DNA of 64,000 bases from Theocolax elegans (Eukaryota; Arthropoda; Insecta; Hymenoptera; Cerocephalidae): assembly GCA_026168455.1 (NCBI GenBank), contig CM047428.1:131501-195500 (forward strand), written 5' to 3'. The first letter of the stretch is position 1. Each line of letters starts with the position of its first letter. A program made the position numbers and the translations under genes. This document shows positions 10,661-22,468 of the stretch, one piece after another. The notes under the pieces are model-generated. The model had not been told where the DNA came from. It made no database searches and worked only from the letters and a program-made list of their open reading frames with translations.

Positions 10661-11539
10661 TTTTTTGCGCTACTTTGACTACTGATTAGCTCATCCATTA
10701 CCATTTACCCTATACTCCTATATACATATATATATATACATACAAATATTTTTATTCTATACTTATATTAACTTAGCAAGTCAAAAGATGTTAATGATTT
10801 GATATGTCATTATCATTATTATTATTAAACAATATATTATTATTAAAATTTAATATTTTTGATCAAATATTTTTTTAAATATAATGTTAAAAACCCCTAT
10901 TAAATACGATATATACCGTAAAAATTTTCTGTTTGCTTTCATATCCGATATTTTTTATAAAATTACTTATTAATTTTCTTCCAAATAAAAATAGTTTCTC
11001 GAAAATAATTTCTAGAATCGAACGTCAAAGGTATTTTATCTATATACAATGACTCAAAACTGAAAAGAACTTAAGCGGTCAACACTTCACGCTTGATGAT
11101 CACCAAGAATAGTTAAAAAGAAAAAAAGACAAGATCTCATTTACGGATCATTTGACATAAGGTTAAAAATGTCACCTACAAAAAGTCTCCTTTTTCTATT
11201 TATTCGCAACGACTTTATACGTTATACACGATAACAATATTGGTATCATAGACGCCAATTGTTCAATGAGATATTGCATAAAATATCACGTATTTTTATA
11301 AAATAACCAAGTCTTTTATCGAAAAATTTTTATGTATATATAAAGACTCTGTTATTTTATATTGTAACAAAACGTGAGCTGGAATATTTATATCTTGGCA
11401 AACCATTTGAAAACTGCACACAAATACCTTTTACCGAAAATTTAATATATAGTATTATTCATTAAATTTTTAATTAAATTTACGCAAGTATCTCTCTCTA
11501 TGCGGTTTAATTGCATTAATAAAAAACTTTTTTATTTTA

Positions 11540-11905
11540 TACACTTTTTTCTGTAAAGCTATCTACAAAAATTAAAAAGTTGAACATGGCTGTCAGTTGC
11601 CGATGAAAATTAACTCCTGAAATTAATAGATTCAGAGAAAAAATTCATATAGAAATATGATACGAATAATATCTTTATGAATTTTTTCATTATACCAATA
11701 CATTTATGAATTTTTTTTTCTCTGAAACTACTAATCTCAGGAGAAAATTGATGCAGATATTTTATGTTGCAAATGAAAAGTAGAATCTACCCGATTGTTT
11801 AAAATTGTTAATTATGTTGAATTGAAAAAGTTAATGTTCATCGGCAATTGATAGCCATGTTAAACTTTTTTATTTTTGTAGATAGCTTTACAGAAAAAAG
11901 TGTAT
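11540..11905. repeat. Foldback MITE, family I, with about 75-base terminal inverted repeats
   Basis: The left end TACACTTTTTTCTGTAAAGC and following bases are repeated inverted at the right end (GCTTTACAGAAAAAAGTGTA), extending inward through the AGTT...CATGGCT and CGATGAAAATTAAC blocks. A second nested pair (CTCCTGAAATTAATAG with CTAATCTCAGGAG) lies inside. It is about 366 bases with no coding capacity. Confidence 0.85.
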
Positions 11906-12385
11906 ACCTTTTATCCTATTAACTTTACCACTAAGTACGTGGTACACACAAAGTACGTGTAATTAAAAGTGTCTGTGATTTTTTACAGTTATATCAATTG
12001 TGCCGAACAATATCAAAACTCAAAATATATGATCTTTTAGTGACGTGAAAGTGCAATAATATTCAATTAATGGTTATAATCAAAATTTCATTGAAATTTT
12101 CATGTAATTTCCAAATCTTAAAGGTATGTATAATTTTTTGTAGAATGCATATATTTTGAGTTATAAAGTCATGAAAATTGGTCATATTACAAAACATGAA
12201 AATATGTGTTTTTTTTAATTATTAATAACTTTTGTTATATCTAAGTAAAGCATTTAAAAATGTGTTTACATATTTTAGGTACAAAAAGAGTTGTTTAGCA
12301 GATTTATATCAATAATTTTTGAATTTTCATCTGCTGATTGATATGGATTGTCCCATATATAAACTACATTTAATTTCAATATATA

Positions 12386-13764
12386 ACGAAACTGTTAGGT
12401 TAGCTGGCTTATTATTCGAATTTATGCAATTAATTAACGCATTTGACTAATCTGAATCGACAGAATTTTAACCATATTAATTACAAACCGACTGGTTTAG
12501 CTTTTAATTGATATTAACAACGGGATAATGCAATAAATGTTGAGCGACGCGTAGCTTATAACGACGATTCGAAGTTAAACAATGGAAAGGTTGATGGCGC
12601 AGCGGTAACGTGCTCGATTTTGACGCGGAGGGTCCCAGGTTCGAATCCCGGTGTCGGATGATCCAAAGTTTTTTTCATTAAAATAATTTATTATTCAATT
12701 TATATTTCAGTTTAAATGTATGTAAATAATAATATATCTAAATAATTCTATGTATAAAATAAAAAAAAAGATGGCACGGGAGCCGTCCGAAAAATAAATT
12801 TTTCTTTCTTTCAGTCGCAATAAAAATGACTATACTGCTTTGTAAAATTTAGTGAACTCGTTCTAAAAATTAGTGAACTGCAAGTAATAGCTTGTCACTT
12901 AAAAACTTCGGTTTTCATATTAATAAAATTGATAAGTAAATACATATATAGTAAACTCCACAAGAGTTAGAATCTTAATACTTAAACATGCAAAGATTGT
13001 AATTTATTCAACCTTCGGTATAGGCCAACTTTGAAATTCTAAGTCAACCTATTCAAATTAGGTATATATAGTATACATCCGAATCGCAAAGAGCCTTGAT
13101 AAACAAAAACGATACACATCGTTCACGCACATTGTATCCTCTTAAAAAAAAACGAGGAAAGAGAAATAAAAGAGAACTATCGTATTCTGGTTATCTCTTT
13201 CGCGAATCGTATACGGCAATGGACAAATTAGAATTTCGCGCGCAATCGATAAACCGAGTCGAACGCGCAAAACGTCTCCAGGTGTGCGGTGCTATTACGG
13301 GCGGCATTCTCATTCGTTTTCTATCTCATATTCCCTCTCTTTCTTTCTTTCTTTCTCTCTAGGTTCTTGACGTCCTTGGGTCGCCATCGTGCAATTTCTC
13401 ACGCCGGCCAATTTATTATTATCCCGGCATCTCTTATTTATGCGATATAGACACGCAGCCTCTCCTATCCGTGTGTACATATATATATATATATATACAT
13501 ATGTGTGTGTGTGTATGTATATATATATATATATGGAAAAGCTTATATAGGTATCGGATTGCCGGATTTGCCCGTATTTACTTATCCTCCACGTTCTTTT
13601 CTCACTCACTCTTATAAATAAAGAGCGATTTCCGCGACACTGATCTAAAACTAATTTGGTTTCTTATTATATACATTTGTTCATATTATTCCGCGTCTCT
13701 TATGCTCTTGTTTCTGTAATACACACAGATAGAGCCATTAAAACTTTCGATACTCGAAAAATCT
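12386..13764. repeat. Tandem duplication, copy A
   Basis: The segment from ACGAAACTGTTAGGTTAGCT to AAAACTTTCGATACTCG is repeated in direct orientation at 13972-15414, almost base for base apart from microsatellite lengths, a few single-base indels and one 63-base block missing here. It includes a tRNA-like sequence, a CpG-rich stretch (about 13200-13460) and a (TA)n-(GT)n-(TA)n microsatellite. Confidence 0.93.
12589..12664 (+). mobile_element. tRNA-like sequence (tRNA-derived SINE head or tRNA pseudogene), copy A
   Basis: The 76-base stretch GGTTGAT...ATGATCC has an A-box-like TGGCGCAGCGGT, a B box GGTTCGAATCC, a D stem GCGC/GTGC, a T stem pairing at four of five positions and an acceptor stem pairing at five of seven. 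The anticodon stem does not fold well, so it is not called as a working tRNA. Pol III promoter boxes with a decayed cloverleaf are typical of tRNA-derived SINEs. Confidence 0.65.
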
Positions 13765-13971
13765 GGACTCAACAAAATTAAACAACTGATATTAAATTTT
13801 AATGAAAGAAACAACAAATTTTACTGCAAGTCTTATGAAATAATATCACAACAGCTACTAAATTTTGTTAGACATTTCAGTAAAATTTGTGTACGGCGAA
13901 TGTTAGTGGCAGGGTAGTACAATTTTAGTGTCCAGTATAGTAAAATTTATTGAAATTTCTGCTATTCTCAA
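13765..13971. other. Spacer between the two tandem copies
   Basis: This 207-base stretch is rich in GTAAAATTT and TAAATTTTA motifs, similar in style to the element at 22154-22468. It separates copies A and B and is absent after copy B. Confidence 0.5.
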
Positions 13972-15136
13972 ACGAAACTGTTAGGTTAGCTGGCTTATTA
14001 TTCGAATTTATGCAATTAATTAACGCATTTGACTAATCTGAATCGACAGAATTTTAACCATATTAATTACAAACCGACTGGTTTAGCTTTTAATTGATAT
14101 TAACAACGGATAATGCAATAAATGTTGAGCGACGCGTAGCTTATAACGACGATTCGAAGTTAAACAATGGAAAGGTTGATGGCGCAGCGGTAACGTGCTC
14201 GATTTTGACGCGGAGGGTCCCAGGTTCGAATCCCGGTGTCGGATGATCCAAAGTTTTTTTCATTAAAATAATTTATTATTCAATTTATATTTCAGTTTAA
14301 ATGTATGTAAATAATATATCTCTAATAATATATAAAATAAAAAAAGATGGCACGGGAGCCGTCCGAAAAATAAATTTTTCTTCTTTCAGTCGCAATAAAA
14401 TGACTATACTGCTTTGTAAAATTTAGTGAACTCGTTCTAAAAATTAGTGAACTGCAAGTTTGTCTCGATTTCAAGCAAGAATATCGTAATTTTTATATGA
14501 AAATTTTTCTCCGTGTATAAATAATAGCTTGTCACTTAAAAACTTCGGTTTTCATATTAATAAAATTGATAAGTAAATACATATATAGTAAACTCCACAA
14601 GAGTTAGAATCTTAATACTTAAACATGCAAAGATTGTAATTTATTCAACCTTCGGTATAGGCCAACTTTGAAATTCTAAGTCAACCTATTCAAATTAGGT
14701 ATATATAGTATACATCCGAATCGCAAAGAGCCTTGATAAACAAAAACGATACACATCGTTCACGCACATTGTATCCTCTTAAAAAAAAGAGGAAAGAGAA
14801 ATAAAAGAGAACTATCGTATTCTGGTTATCTCTTTCGCGAATCGTATACGGCAATGGACAAATTAGAATTTCGCGCGCAATCGATAAACCGAGTCGAACG
14901 CGCAAAACGTCTCCAGGTGTGCGGTGCTATTACGGGCGGCATTCTCATTCGTTTTCTATCTCATATTCCCTCTCTTTCTTTCTTTCTTTCTCTCTAGGTT
15001 CTTGACGTCCTTGGGTCGCCATCGTGCAATTTCTCACGCCGGCCAATTTATTATTATCCCGGCATCTCTTATTTATGCGATATAGACACGCAGCCTCTCC
15101 TATCCGTGTGTACATATATATATATATATATACATA

Positions 15137-15167
<31 letters not shown>

Positions 15168-15414
15168 ATATATATATATATATATGGAAAAGCTTATATA
15201 GGTATCGGATTGCCGGATTTGCCCGTATTTACTTATCCTCCACGTTCTTTTCTCACTCACTCTTATAAATAAAGAGCGATTTCCGCGACACTGATCTAAA
15301 ACTAATTTGGTTTCTTATTATATACATTTGTTCATATTATTCCGCGTCTCTTATGCTCTTGTTTCTGTAATACACACAGATAGAGCCATTAAAACTTTCG
15401 ATACTCGTAAAATC
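13972..15414. repeat. Tandem duplication, copy B
   Basis: Direct repeat of 12386-13764. It differs mainly by a longer (GT)n tract near 15137 and by a 63-base block (14459-14521) ending in TTTTTCTCCGTGTATAA, which is absent from copy A at the point GCAAG|TAATAG. The very high identity indicates a recent duplication. Confidence 0.93.
14174..14249 (+). mobile_element. tRNA-like sequence, copy B
   Basis: Same sequence as 12589-12664, carried along in the tandem duplication; A and B boxes are intact. Confidence 0.65.
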
Positions 15415-15462
15415 TGATCACCCAATATAAATCAAGTCAGTATTCATATATTATACATCCAT

Positions 15463-15464
15463 AC

Positions 15465-15504
<40 letters not shown>

Positions 15505-15508
15505 ATAT
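15463..15508. repeat. (TA)n-(GT)n microsatellite
   Basis: A run of TA dinucleotides passes directly into a run of GT dinucleotides. It resembles the compound microsatellites inside the two tandem copies. Confidence 0.9.
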
Positions 15509-16395
15509 TACTATACATATACACTAATGTTTCAAGTATAACACATTGAATAAAATTAATGAGTTGTAAAGCGTAATGGCTTTTGTGCTCTTTTTTTAAT
15601 CTCAATCCGGTTATTCTCCTATACTACATCACATTAAACTTTGTGTGTGTTTTTTTTTCTTTCAAAAACTAATTTGTTTCTAATGTTAATGCAATTGTAC
15701 TTTAATACCTCCCGTATGGTACATTTAAATTTAATTACATATTATACGATGGAGACGAAAATTAATACGGACAGTACGTATTATATTAAAATACCGGGAA
15801 TTATTTGCATATACGTATACCGCAGATTATTCGAATCGTTTAAAATACTAATACACATTGTCGAAGGTGAATTTTTGTATCGTACAACTAGCGAACCAGT
15901 GTTAATTGAAAATTATAGTCAATGTAGTAGGCGAGTTAGCGCGCGGAACAACAGGCGATAAATAAGAGACAAGGGCCAATATAAGATTAGATACCTTTTT
16001 TTTTTTTTTAAAAAACGTTATGCGACCCATAGACCAAACTGAATGCCTTGTTCTACATCCCCTTGCGGTGTTGTATCTATATACGAGGATAACATTAACA
16101 TAAATTTGCTACGCAATGTAAATTGATAAAAATTGCGTTCTCTATAGCAATTAATAAGTAGCGTATGTATAGAGCCACACACACAAACACGCGCGCGCGC
16201 ATAATTTAATTGTGCTCAGCAGGTTTTCTGTAAAAGGCTAAACAATGACACTACTGTATGTATAGAAAATTTATAGATTTTGTCACGCGGACTATGTCTA
16301 TTATATTCAAATGTTATAATTATCGGTTACCGCGTATACACGTTATATATTTCTCTTTTCTCTAATTTTTATTAAGTTTCTATGTATATATGTAT

Positions 16396-16431
<36 letters not shown>

Positions 16432-16860
16432 ATCGATAATGGAAATACAAAAACAAAGCATTACTGTTAAAAATCTACATGTTTCTTCAAACAATAAGAA
16501 GTTTGATTATTCGTGTTACTTCGGAATCTGTCGTGTATAGCCTATATTATAACGTTATAAGAAATGCAAATATTAATCATATACGTTCTTTATCGAATAA
16601 GAATTTTAAACGATGCGTCCGTGGCACGGTGATTCTTCGCAGTTTTATATATATATATATATATATATGCCAATCAGGCAGCCCTTTTCGCGAAACTTTC
16701 TAATATACGTTCTACACAATAACAGAAATAAAAAACATTTCGAAATATCATATATGTAATGAAAACTTCGAGTTTACAGTTACAGTATTAAAAATGTATC
16801 GTAAAATAATTAATTAGTTGTTTCTTTGGTTCCATTGGATAGATGTATCCATCGAACATG

Positions 16861-16866
16861 TGTGTG

Positions 16867-16897
<31 letters not shown>
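16861..16897. repeat. (GT)n microsatellite
   Basis: An almost pure GT run with one interruption; the apparent threonine-histidine protein on the other strand is a translation of this repeat. Confidence 0.9.
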
Positions 16898-16899
<2 letters not shown>

Positions 16900-17159
16900 T
16901 GAGAAATATTGTAGATTCTGGGTGTCATCAATGCGAAACCAGGAGATTCCATTAGCACTCGGGGGATTATCAAATGAACGAGCTTGTTTTCTCCCGACCG
17001 ATATTTTTCCACGAAACCTCCTTCTCTCGTCCTCTCCGTGATACAGTCGAAACGTCGCAAGAACGTAAAAAGTAACTGTACATACAAATCCACGAGCATT
17101 AATTCAACCTCTCCGTTATACAGCCCGGTCAACAGAAAACCGTGTAATATCGATGCATT

Positions 17160-17420
17160 GATTAGCTACGGTGCGAGCCGCGAGTTGCCACCTCGAGAAA
17201 ATCGAGAATTACATACATATATATATACATGATATGTGTGTACGTATGTGTGTGTGTATATATATATATACATAGGTAGATACACGCAACGCGGTGGGAA
17301 AGGCCTCAACTTTCGATCTCCGCGTTTCCATGGCCTCGCGTAATGCGTGGACGATCCCTCGTCGACGACGCGAGACGCGACCTTCCAATATCTCGCCGAG
17401 AGTCGCTCCATACCACGAGT
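17160..17420. other. CpG-rich island, function unknown
   Basis: GC- and CpG-rich sequence surrounds a (TA)n/(GT)n microsatellite. The composition differs sharply from the AT-rich flanks, as do the islands at 20.1, 28.5, 36.6, 42.2, 43.3 and 53.8 kb. It may be a regulatory region of the long intron. No splice sites or consistent coding frame were found. Confidence 0.3.
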
Positions 17421-18883
17421 ATCAGTTCTAACGATACACGCTCATTGATAAGTGCGATCAATTCCTTCGCAAGCGTTAATCGGACCTCCTAAATTTCATT
17501 CGATCGGTGCATTTTCTTTTAATCACTGCACATTTGCCACGCAGATCGATTGGATTTCGATACCATTCGACGTTCCCGTGGATAATTAAGATAAAAGTGC
17601 GTCAAATGCACCGACAATTTTGGAATATGAAAATTAATAATCATTGAAGTATGACGTTGGTAATTCTGTGAGTGATATAGAAGAAGCTAACAGAGAGATC
17701 CTTTTGAATTAATTAAAAATGAATAACCACTTTTCGTCGGTAACGATTGGGTGAATAATTCATCCTTGCGAGGCTGCACGAAAATCATGGTTATTTAGTG
17801 ATAAAAATTTTTATAAAAAATCATACGTACTGTGTACGATCGTTACAGAGAGATTTTTTGGAACCCATTGTTAATTAAAAAATAATAAGGATTCCCATTT
17901 TTGGAGTCTCACATCTCTTTAGCACATTAATTGATTAATCAATTTATATACTTACATATATTACGATGTACGCGATTCAATCATCCTGTGGAATGTATTA
18001 ATCGTTTTTTTAGTTATAAATTTATTGGATAAACTTGGTAAAAAGTTCAACCCAAATGTTTATTAAAATTACGCGTACTTATATATTTGTATATAGAATA
18101 ACGGTATTTGCACATAATTACGTAATGCATAGAAATGTGTATGGAAAAGAACTTTTTTTTCCTTTCGTGGAGGAAAAAAATTTACGCGAATCCATGTATT
18201 ATAATATATCAGTTCGAAATTTATGCAACTTTAAATAACTCTTTATGTAACACTATCGTTAAAATTTATGACTGTATGTTACAAAAAATGAAAAAGTTTG
18301 TTTTATTTTAAAAGGGTATAATGTCGTTACATAAAAAACTGCTTCGTTGCGTATATTTTCGAGAAATGCTAAACAAAAATTTACGAAAATAACATTTAAT
18401 TAACAAGCTCGAAATACATAGTGAGACCGAAAGTGATTCTCAATATTGTGGCTACAATACATACATTAAACACCGAGTCGCTAAGAATTGAAATGTTGAA
18501 TCCGGTTGTAATTCGAAGAAAAATTGAGGTATAGTAACGACTATTTGGTTCGTCGAAACCACAAATGTACGTCAGACCAAACATTTTTGTGAACGATTGG
18601 TTTTTAAAATTTATGGTAATAATCGAATAGTACAGAAAAACGATAGATTTGATTGATCCGATTTTTATTTCCAACGGTGTAACCCGAGAAGAGTCTTAAC
18701 GATGACTTTGCCGATCATTGAAAAACTAACTAGTGAAAGTAGATAATGGCGGGGAACACCGAGACAACAAACACTTATAATCTATCAAGTTTCGCCTCTT
18801 TCTTGTTGCAACTTATTTCGTATGTATATTCTGTGCAATTATTACTGGATGTTTTTACACGTAGCCTGTATTTATTGCTGTCT

Positions 18884-18884
<1 letters not shown>

Positions 18885-18921
<37 letters not shown>
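18885..18921. repeat. (AC)n microsatellite
   Basis: Uninterrupted AC dinucleotides, about 18 units. Confidence 0.95.
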
Positions 18922-18922
<1 letters not shown>

Positions 18923-20099
18923 TTGAACTCTACAAATTTTCGTGTCAAATTTAGTACGAATTCAATATTTCCGTTATTCTAAAAATACTCTTTATCTGCG
19001 AGTAATGATGTTTGAGTAAACAATTATTCTTTTTTCTGTTTTATTTTGCTTTTTTTTAGCATTCTTGGATAAACGGCGCTGTCTCTCCTGTATGACTACA
19101 CGAATTTTCACTTTTCGACATTTACCACGGTACTCGTTTCAGTTGCTTGAAACGCATGAAATTTGAAATGTTTTTAAAGTATACGTCAATTTTAACTGGC
19201 AATTTGTTACTTTCTTAATAGTATAGTTAGAAATTATAAGAAGAAAATAAACACGTAGATTTTTAGTTAATTGTACGATTATTTTATTTAATGCGATCCG
19301 CGATTTCTGCGATGCATATTTTTTATTATTAATGCAACATTTATATATAAGCCAATCAACCATCACTTAGTAATTAAAAGTTATCGAAGAATACTTTTAC
19401 GTTTTTGAGATGAAAATATAAGTATATATAATTTAAAATAAAGTATAATAAAGAAAAGAAAAAAAATACGTCGACCATCTTTGTTTGCGGATTAATGCGG
19501 TTGTGGAAGTGGCATAATTAACAAGATTTAAAAAACAGTTATCCAAAAGAAAAAGACAGTAATTTGTTTGTGAGCGAGTATAAATGTTAACGGTGAACCG
19601 TTGTCAAAATTAAATCAAGTACCGCTCTGAGGCACACACCGAGTCGAGGAGAAGGAAAAATGAATCCGATGCAGCTCGTGGGGTCATTCCCTCGCCTACG
19701 CATTCGAGCACGTGCATCAAGATGTGCGCATCTCAAAAGCGGATGTAACGTGCTTATCCTAGCACAAACTATGAATTTTGCATTCTTATAATACGTTTCC
19801 TTTTTCTAACGTCGACCAATGCACTTTTATCCATACGACGTCTGCAATAATAGTCAATTATACTTCACTTTGCTCTATGAAAAAATAATTAATTACGTTT
19901 ATGTTTATATTTAACCCCTCTTTCTATACGTGCTATCGCATCAAAAAAAAAAAAGAAGAGGTTGAGATAAAATGTACACCTAAAGTGTATATAGAAGGTA
20001 TTTTATGAAAAGTTGTGCAGGTTAAAATAATACACCCCGAAATTCATCGAGAAAAATGAATGTACGTATATATATAAAAGTAAACGTTTGCAAACGTAC

Positions 20100-20460
20100 A
20101 TACCGAAAGCCCGTTGAACTCTCGAGAAAAAAGCATACGGAGATTGGTGAAAAAAAGAAAAGAGATCGCGGGACGACCGCCGTTACCAGTTTCGAAAAGC
20201 CCATCAACGGAATTACACACACGCACGCGCACACACACTTTTTGAGGCGCGGCATCGGTGCAAAGCTTCTCCCTTTCTCTCCCTTCTTCTCTCTCGGGTC
20301 AATCGCATCTCGAGCGTGCGACGTCGTATAGCCCGTGGGGCTTTTTTTAACGACACGGAACGCTCGGTGTGTCGTCGTTGCGGAGCTGCCGTTGATGCGC
20401 AAATTTAAGCGTAGGAGTCTTCGATAATGCGCGTTCACGGTGAGGGAGAAAATGATTGGT
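20100..20460. other. CpG-rich island, function unknown
   Basis: CpG-rich stretch with a (CA)n run at about 20217-20238 and mixed CT-rich sequence. Overlapping open frames on both strands reflect composition rather than a gene. Possible regulatory DNA. Confidence 0.3.
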
Positions 20461-21179
20461 TTCCTTGGTTGCAATTAGATATTTTATACTTGTATACCCG
20501 GACTCGTGAAAATTCATGAAATTAACTGTATTGTTATCTCCTCGGAATACTGAATAATGTACGTTGAATTATTAGAATCAATTGGTTAACAAAGAAATAA
20601 TGAGGAATTCGCAATAATAGTTATTGTTAAAGTATTGATTCACTAACAGATATATATATATATATACAAAATAAAAATCACATTACTTTTTTTACAAAAT
20701 TAATAAAACTGTCCTGATGGTTTGTTTCACAAAACAATGTTAAGCTAGATTAGAACATTTACAGAAAATTCTAGAAGACCTCTTAATTGTTAAGATATTT
20801 AAAAATTGACAACGGTATATTGGTGAAGGAAAAAACAGTAAAAGAAGGATAAAAAGAAAGATAAAGAAAAGGTGGAAGCTTACAGTCAATATTACGAAAA
20901 CCACAGAGTTTTCCAGAAAAGTAAAAGAAAAAAGAAGGAAGCGCAAACCTCACAAGTTGAGGATAATAATTCTCTCCCTTAAGAATACCTCAAGTTTTTC
21001 AAGGAATTTCCTTATTACTCCGAGCGGCGTATTACGCTTTCTTTCTTTCCTCACTTTACCCGCGTATTTTTGAAATTCCACACAGGAGAGCGCGCGTGCG
21101 TTTGAGAACTAAAAGTGACAACGAGCAAGTCGCTCAAGGTTCCGCAAGCCCAGAAAACCGAAGGGAGATAAAGATAGAT

Positions 21180-21182
<3 letters not shown>

Positions 21183-21213
<31 letters not shown>

Positions 21214-21401
21214 TGAATGTGTGCATGCATGTGCATATATGTACACATGTAGCTCCTGCCGGAACCTGTTCCTTGAGCTCTTTTTATCGATTAATAAAAT
21301 AGATAGATAATCGCGTAGGACGTTGCATTCCTACCGTGCCACCTTCTCTCTCTCTCTCTCTCTCTCTCTTTATGTATCGAGCCGCGAAACCGAAAAGAAA
21401 T

Positions 21402-21432
<31 letters not shown>
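21183..21432. repeat. Cluster of (GA)n, (TC)n and (GA)n tracts
   Basis: There is a (GA)14 tract at 21183-21211, a (TC)12-13 tract at 21345-21369 and a (GA)14 tract at 21404-21432. The last two are inverted relative to each other and separated by about 34 bases, so they can form a hairpin. GAGA tracts are binding sites of the insect factors GAF (Trl) and CLAMP. Confidence 0.9.
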
Positions 21433-21435
<3 letters not shown>

Positions 21436-22153
21436 CGTGCGCAATAAACGAGAGGAGGAGAATCGATGCGTGAGACCGACCGCGTGTTTTACTGTGTGCA
21501 ATTACCAAGGCATAAACTTTTCCCGGTTGTGTGATTATCTATTACACCGACGATTTGTGATTAGAAAATTCTACAATTTATATATTCATATATATATATA
21601 TATATATATACGTATATGCGCGGTTGTCCCTTTTTTCGCTCTACGCTAATTTCACGATGGCTTTAAGAGAATTTGTGGTAATTACGGTTAACAAAGTCGA
21701 TCCGGTAACGATACGATTAATCAGGTGCATTACAAATGCAATGCTTAGCAATTCACCTATAGATATATTGTGTCCACACGCGCACACACATATACACGCG
21801 TGTAATAATCAATTAAAATTATTTATACATTTTAGGATGGTGTACACGTTTAAATTATTGCTTCGTTATAAACGCCGCTATACATCGAGGAAATTATTAA
21901 ATTTCGTGTATAAATCACGTGGACATGTGTGTATTTAACGTGAACTTAAATAGATTGTATCATATCTCAACTGTGTTGTGTGCGTATATACTTTGCGTAT
22001 ATACATTTGCGATGTAAGTAAGAAATGTCAGTGTGTCGTGTATAGAGGAAAGTTTAATAAGAATCATCCAAATGCTCTAGGTTAAATGCTGACGTTCCTT
22101 TGGTTTTATCAAATTTCTCCAGAATTTCGTTTAAAAAATAAATTATTTATACC

Positions 22154-22468
22154 CTACACGGTTATCATGTTGTTTAGTAATGGAGAGGAAAAATAGAGTA
22201 AATTTTACTAAACTTTCAACTAACACTGTAACGTATTATTAAAACGCAAAAAATTACCAAACTAACTTTTAGTAAAAATTTCTATAGTTCTAGTAAAAAT
22301 TAGTAGACTTATCAGTAAATATTGCTAGAAATGTTTTATAAAAATTGACAAAAAATTCAGTAATTTTTTTGGATTCGGCAGTCTGTTATCACGTTAGTGA
22401 AAGTTTAGTCGCATTTATACCGAAAGTTTGGAAGAATTTACTTGAAATCAATATTTCTCTCCGTGTAG
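22154..22468. repeat. MITE-like element with CTACACGG ends
   Basis: The stretch begins CTACACGG and ends CCGTGTAG, a perfect 8-base inverted pair. The interior is rich in AGTAAAAATT and AGTAAATTT motifs with no coding capacity. The CTCCGTGTA end recurs at 3.62, 14.51 and (as GTCCGTGTA) 26.55 kb, so this appears to be a dispersed family. Confidence 0.6.

Noticed and set aside
12589..12664. Functional tRNA gene
   Set aside because: A and B boxes are present, but the anticodon stem does not pair and the acceptor stem has two mismatches of seven; called tRNA-like instead.
15024..15272. Open frames over 13310-13609 and 15024-15272 on either strand
   Set aside because: They lie in the tandem duplication across (TA)n/(GT)n tracts. 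Similar frames in both copies reflect duplication, not coding selection.
16788..17132. 114-codon minus-strand frame
   Set aside because: Includes the translated (GT)n tract and shows no family or splice consistency.
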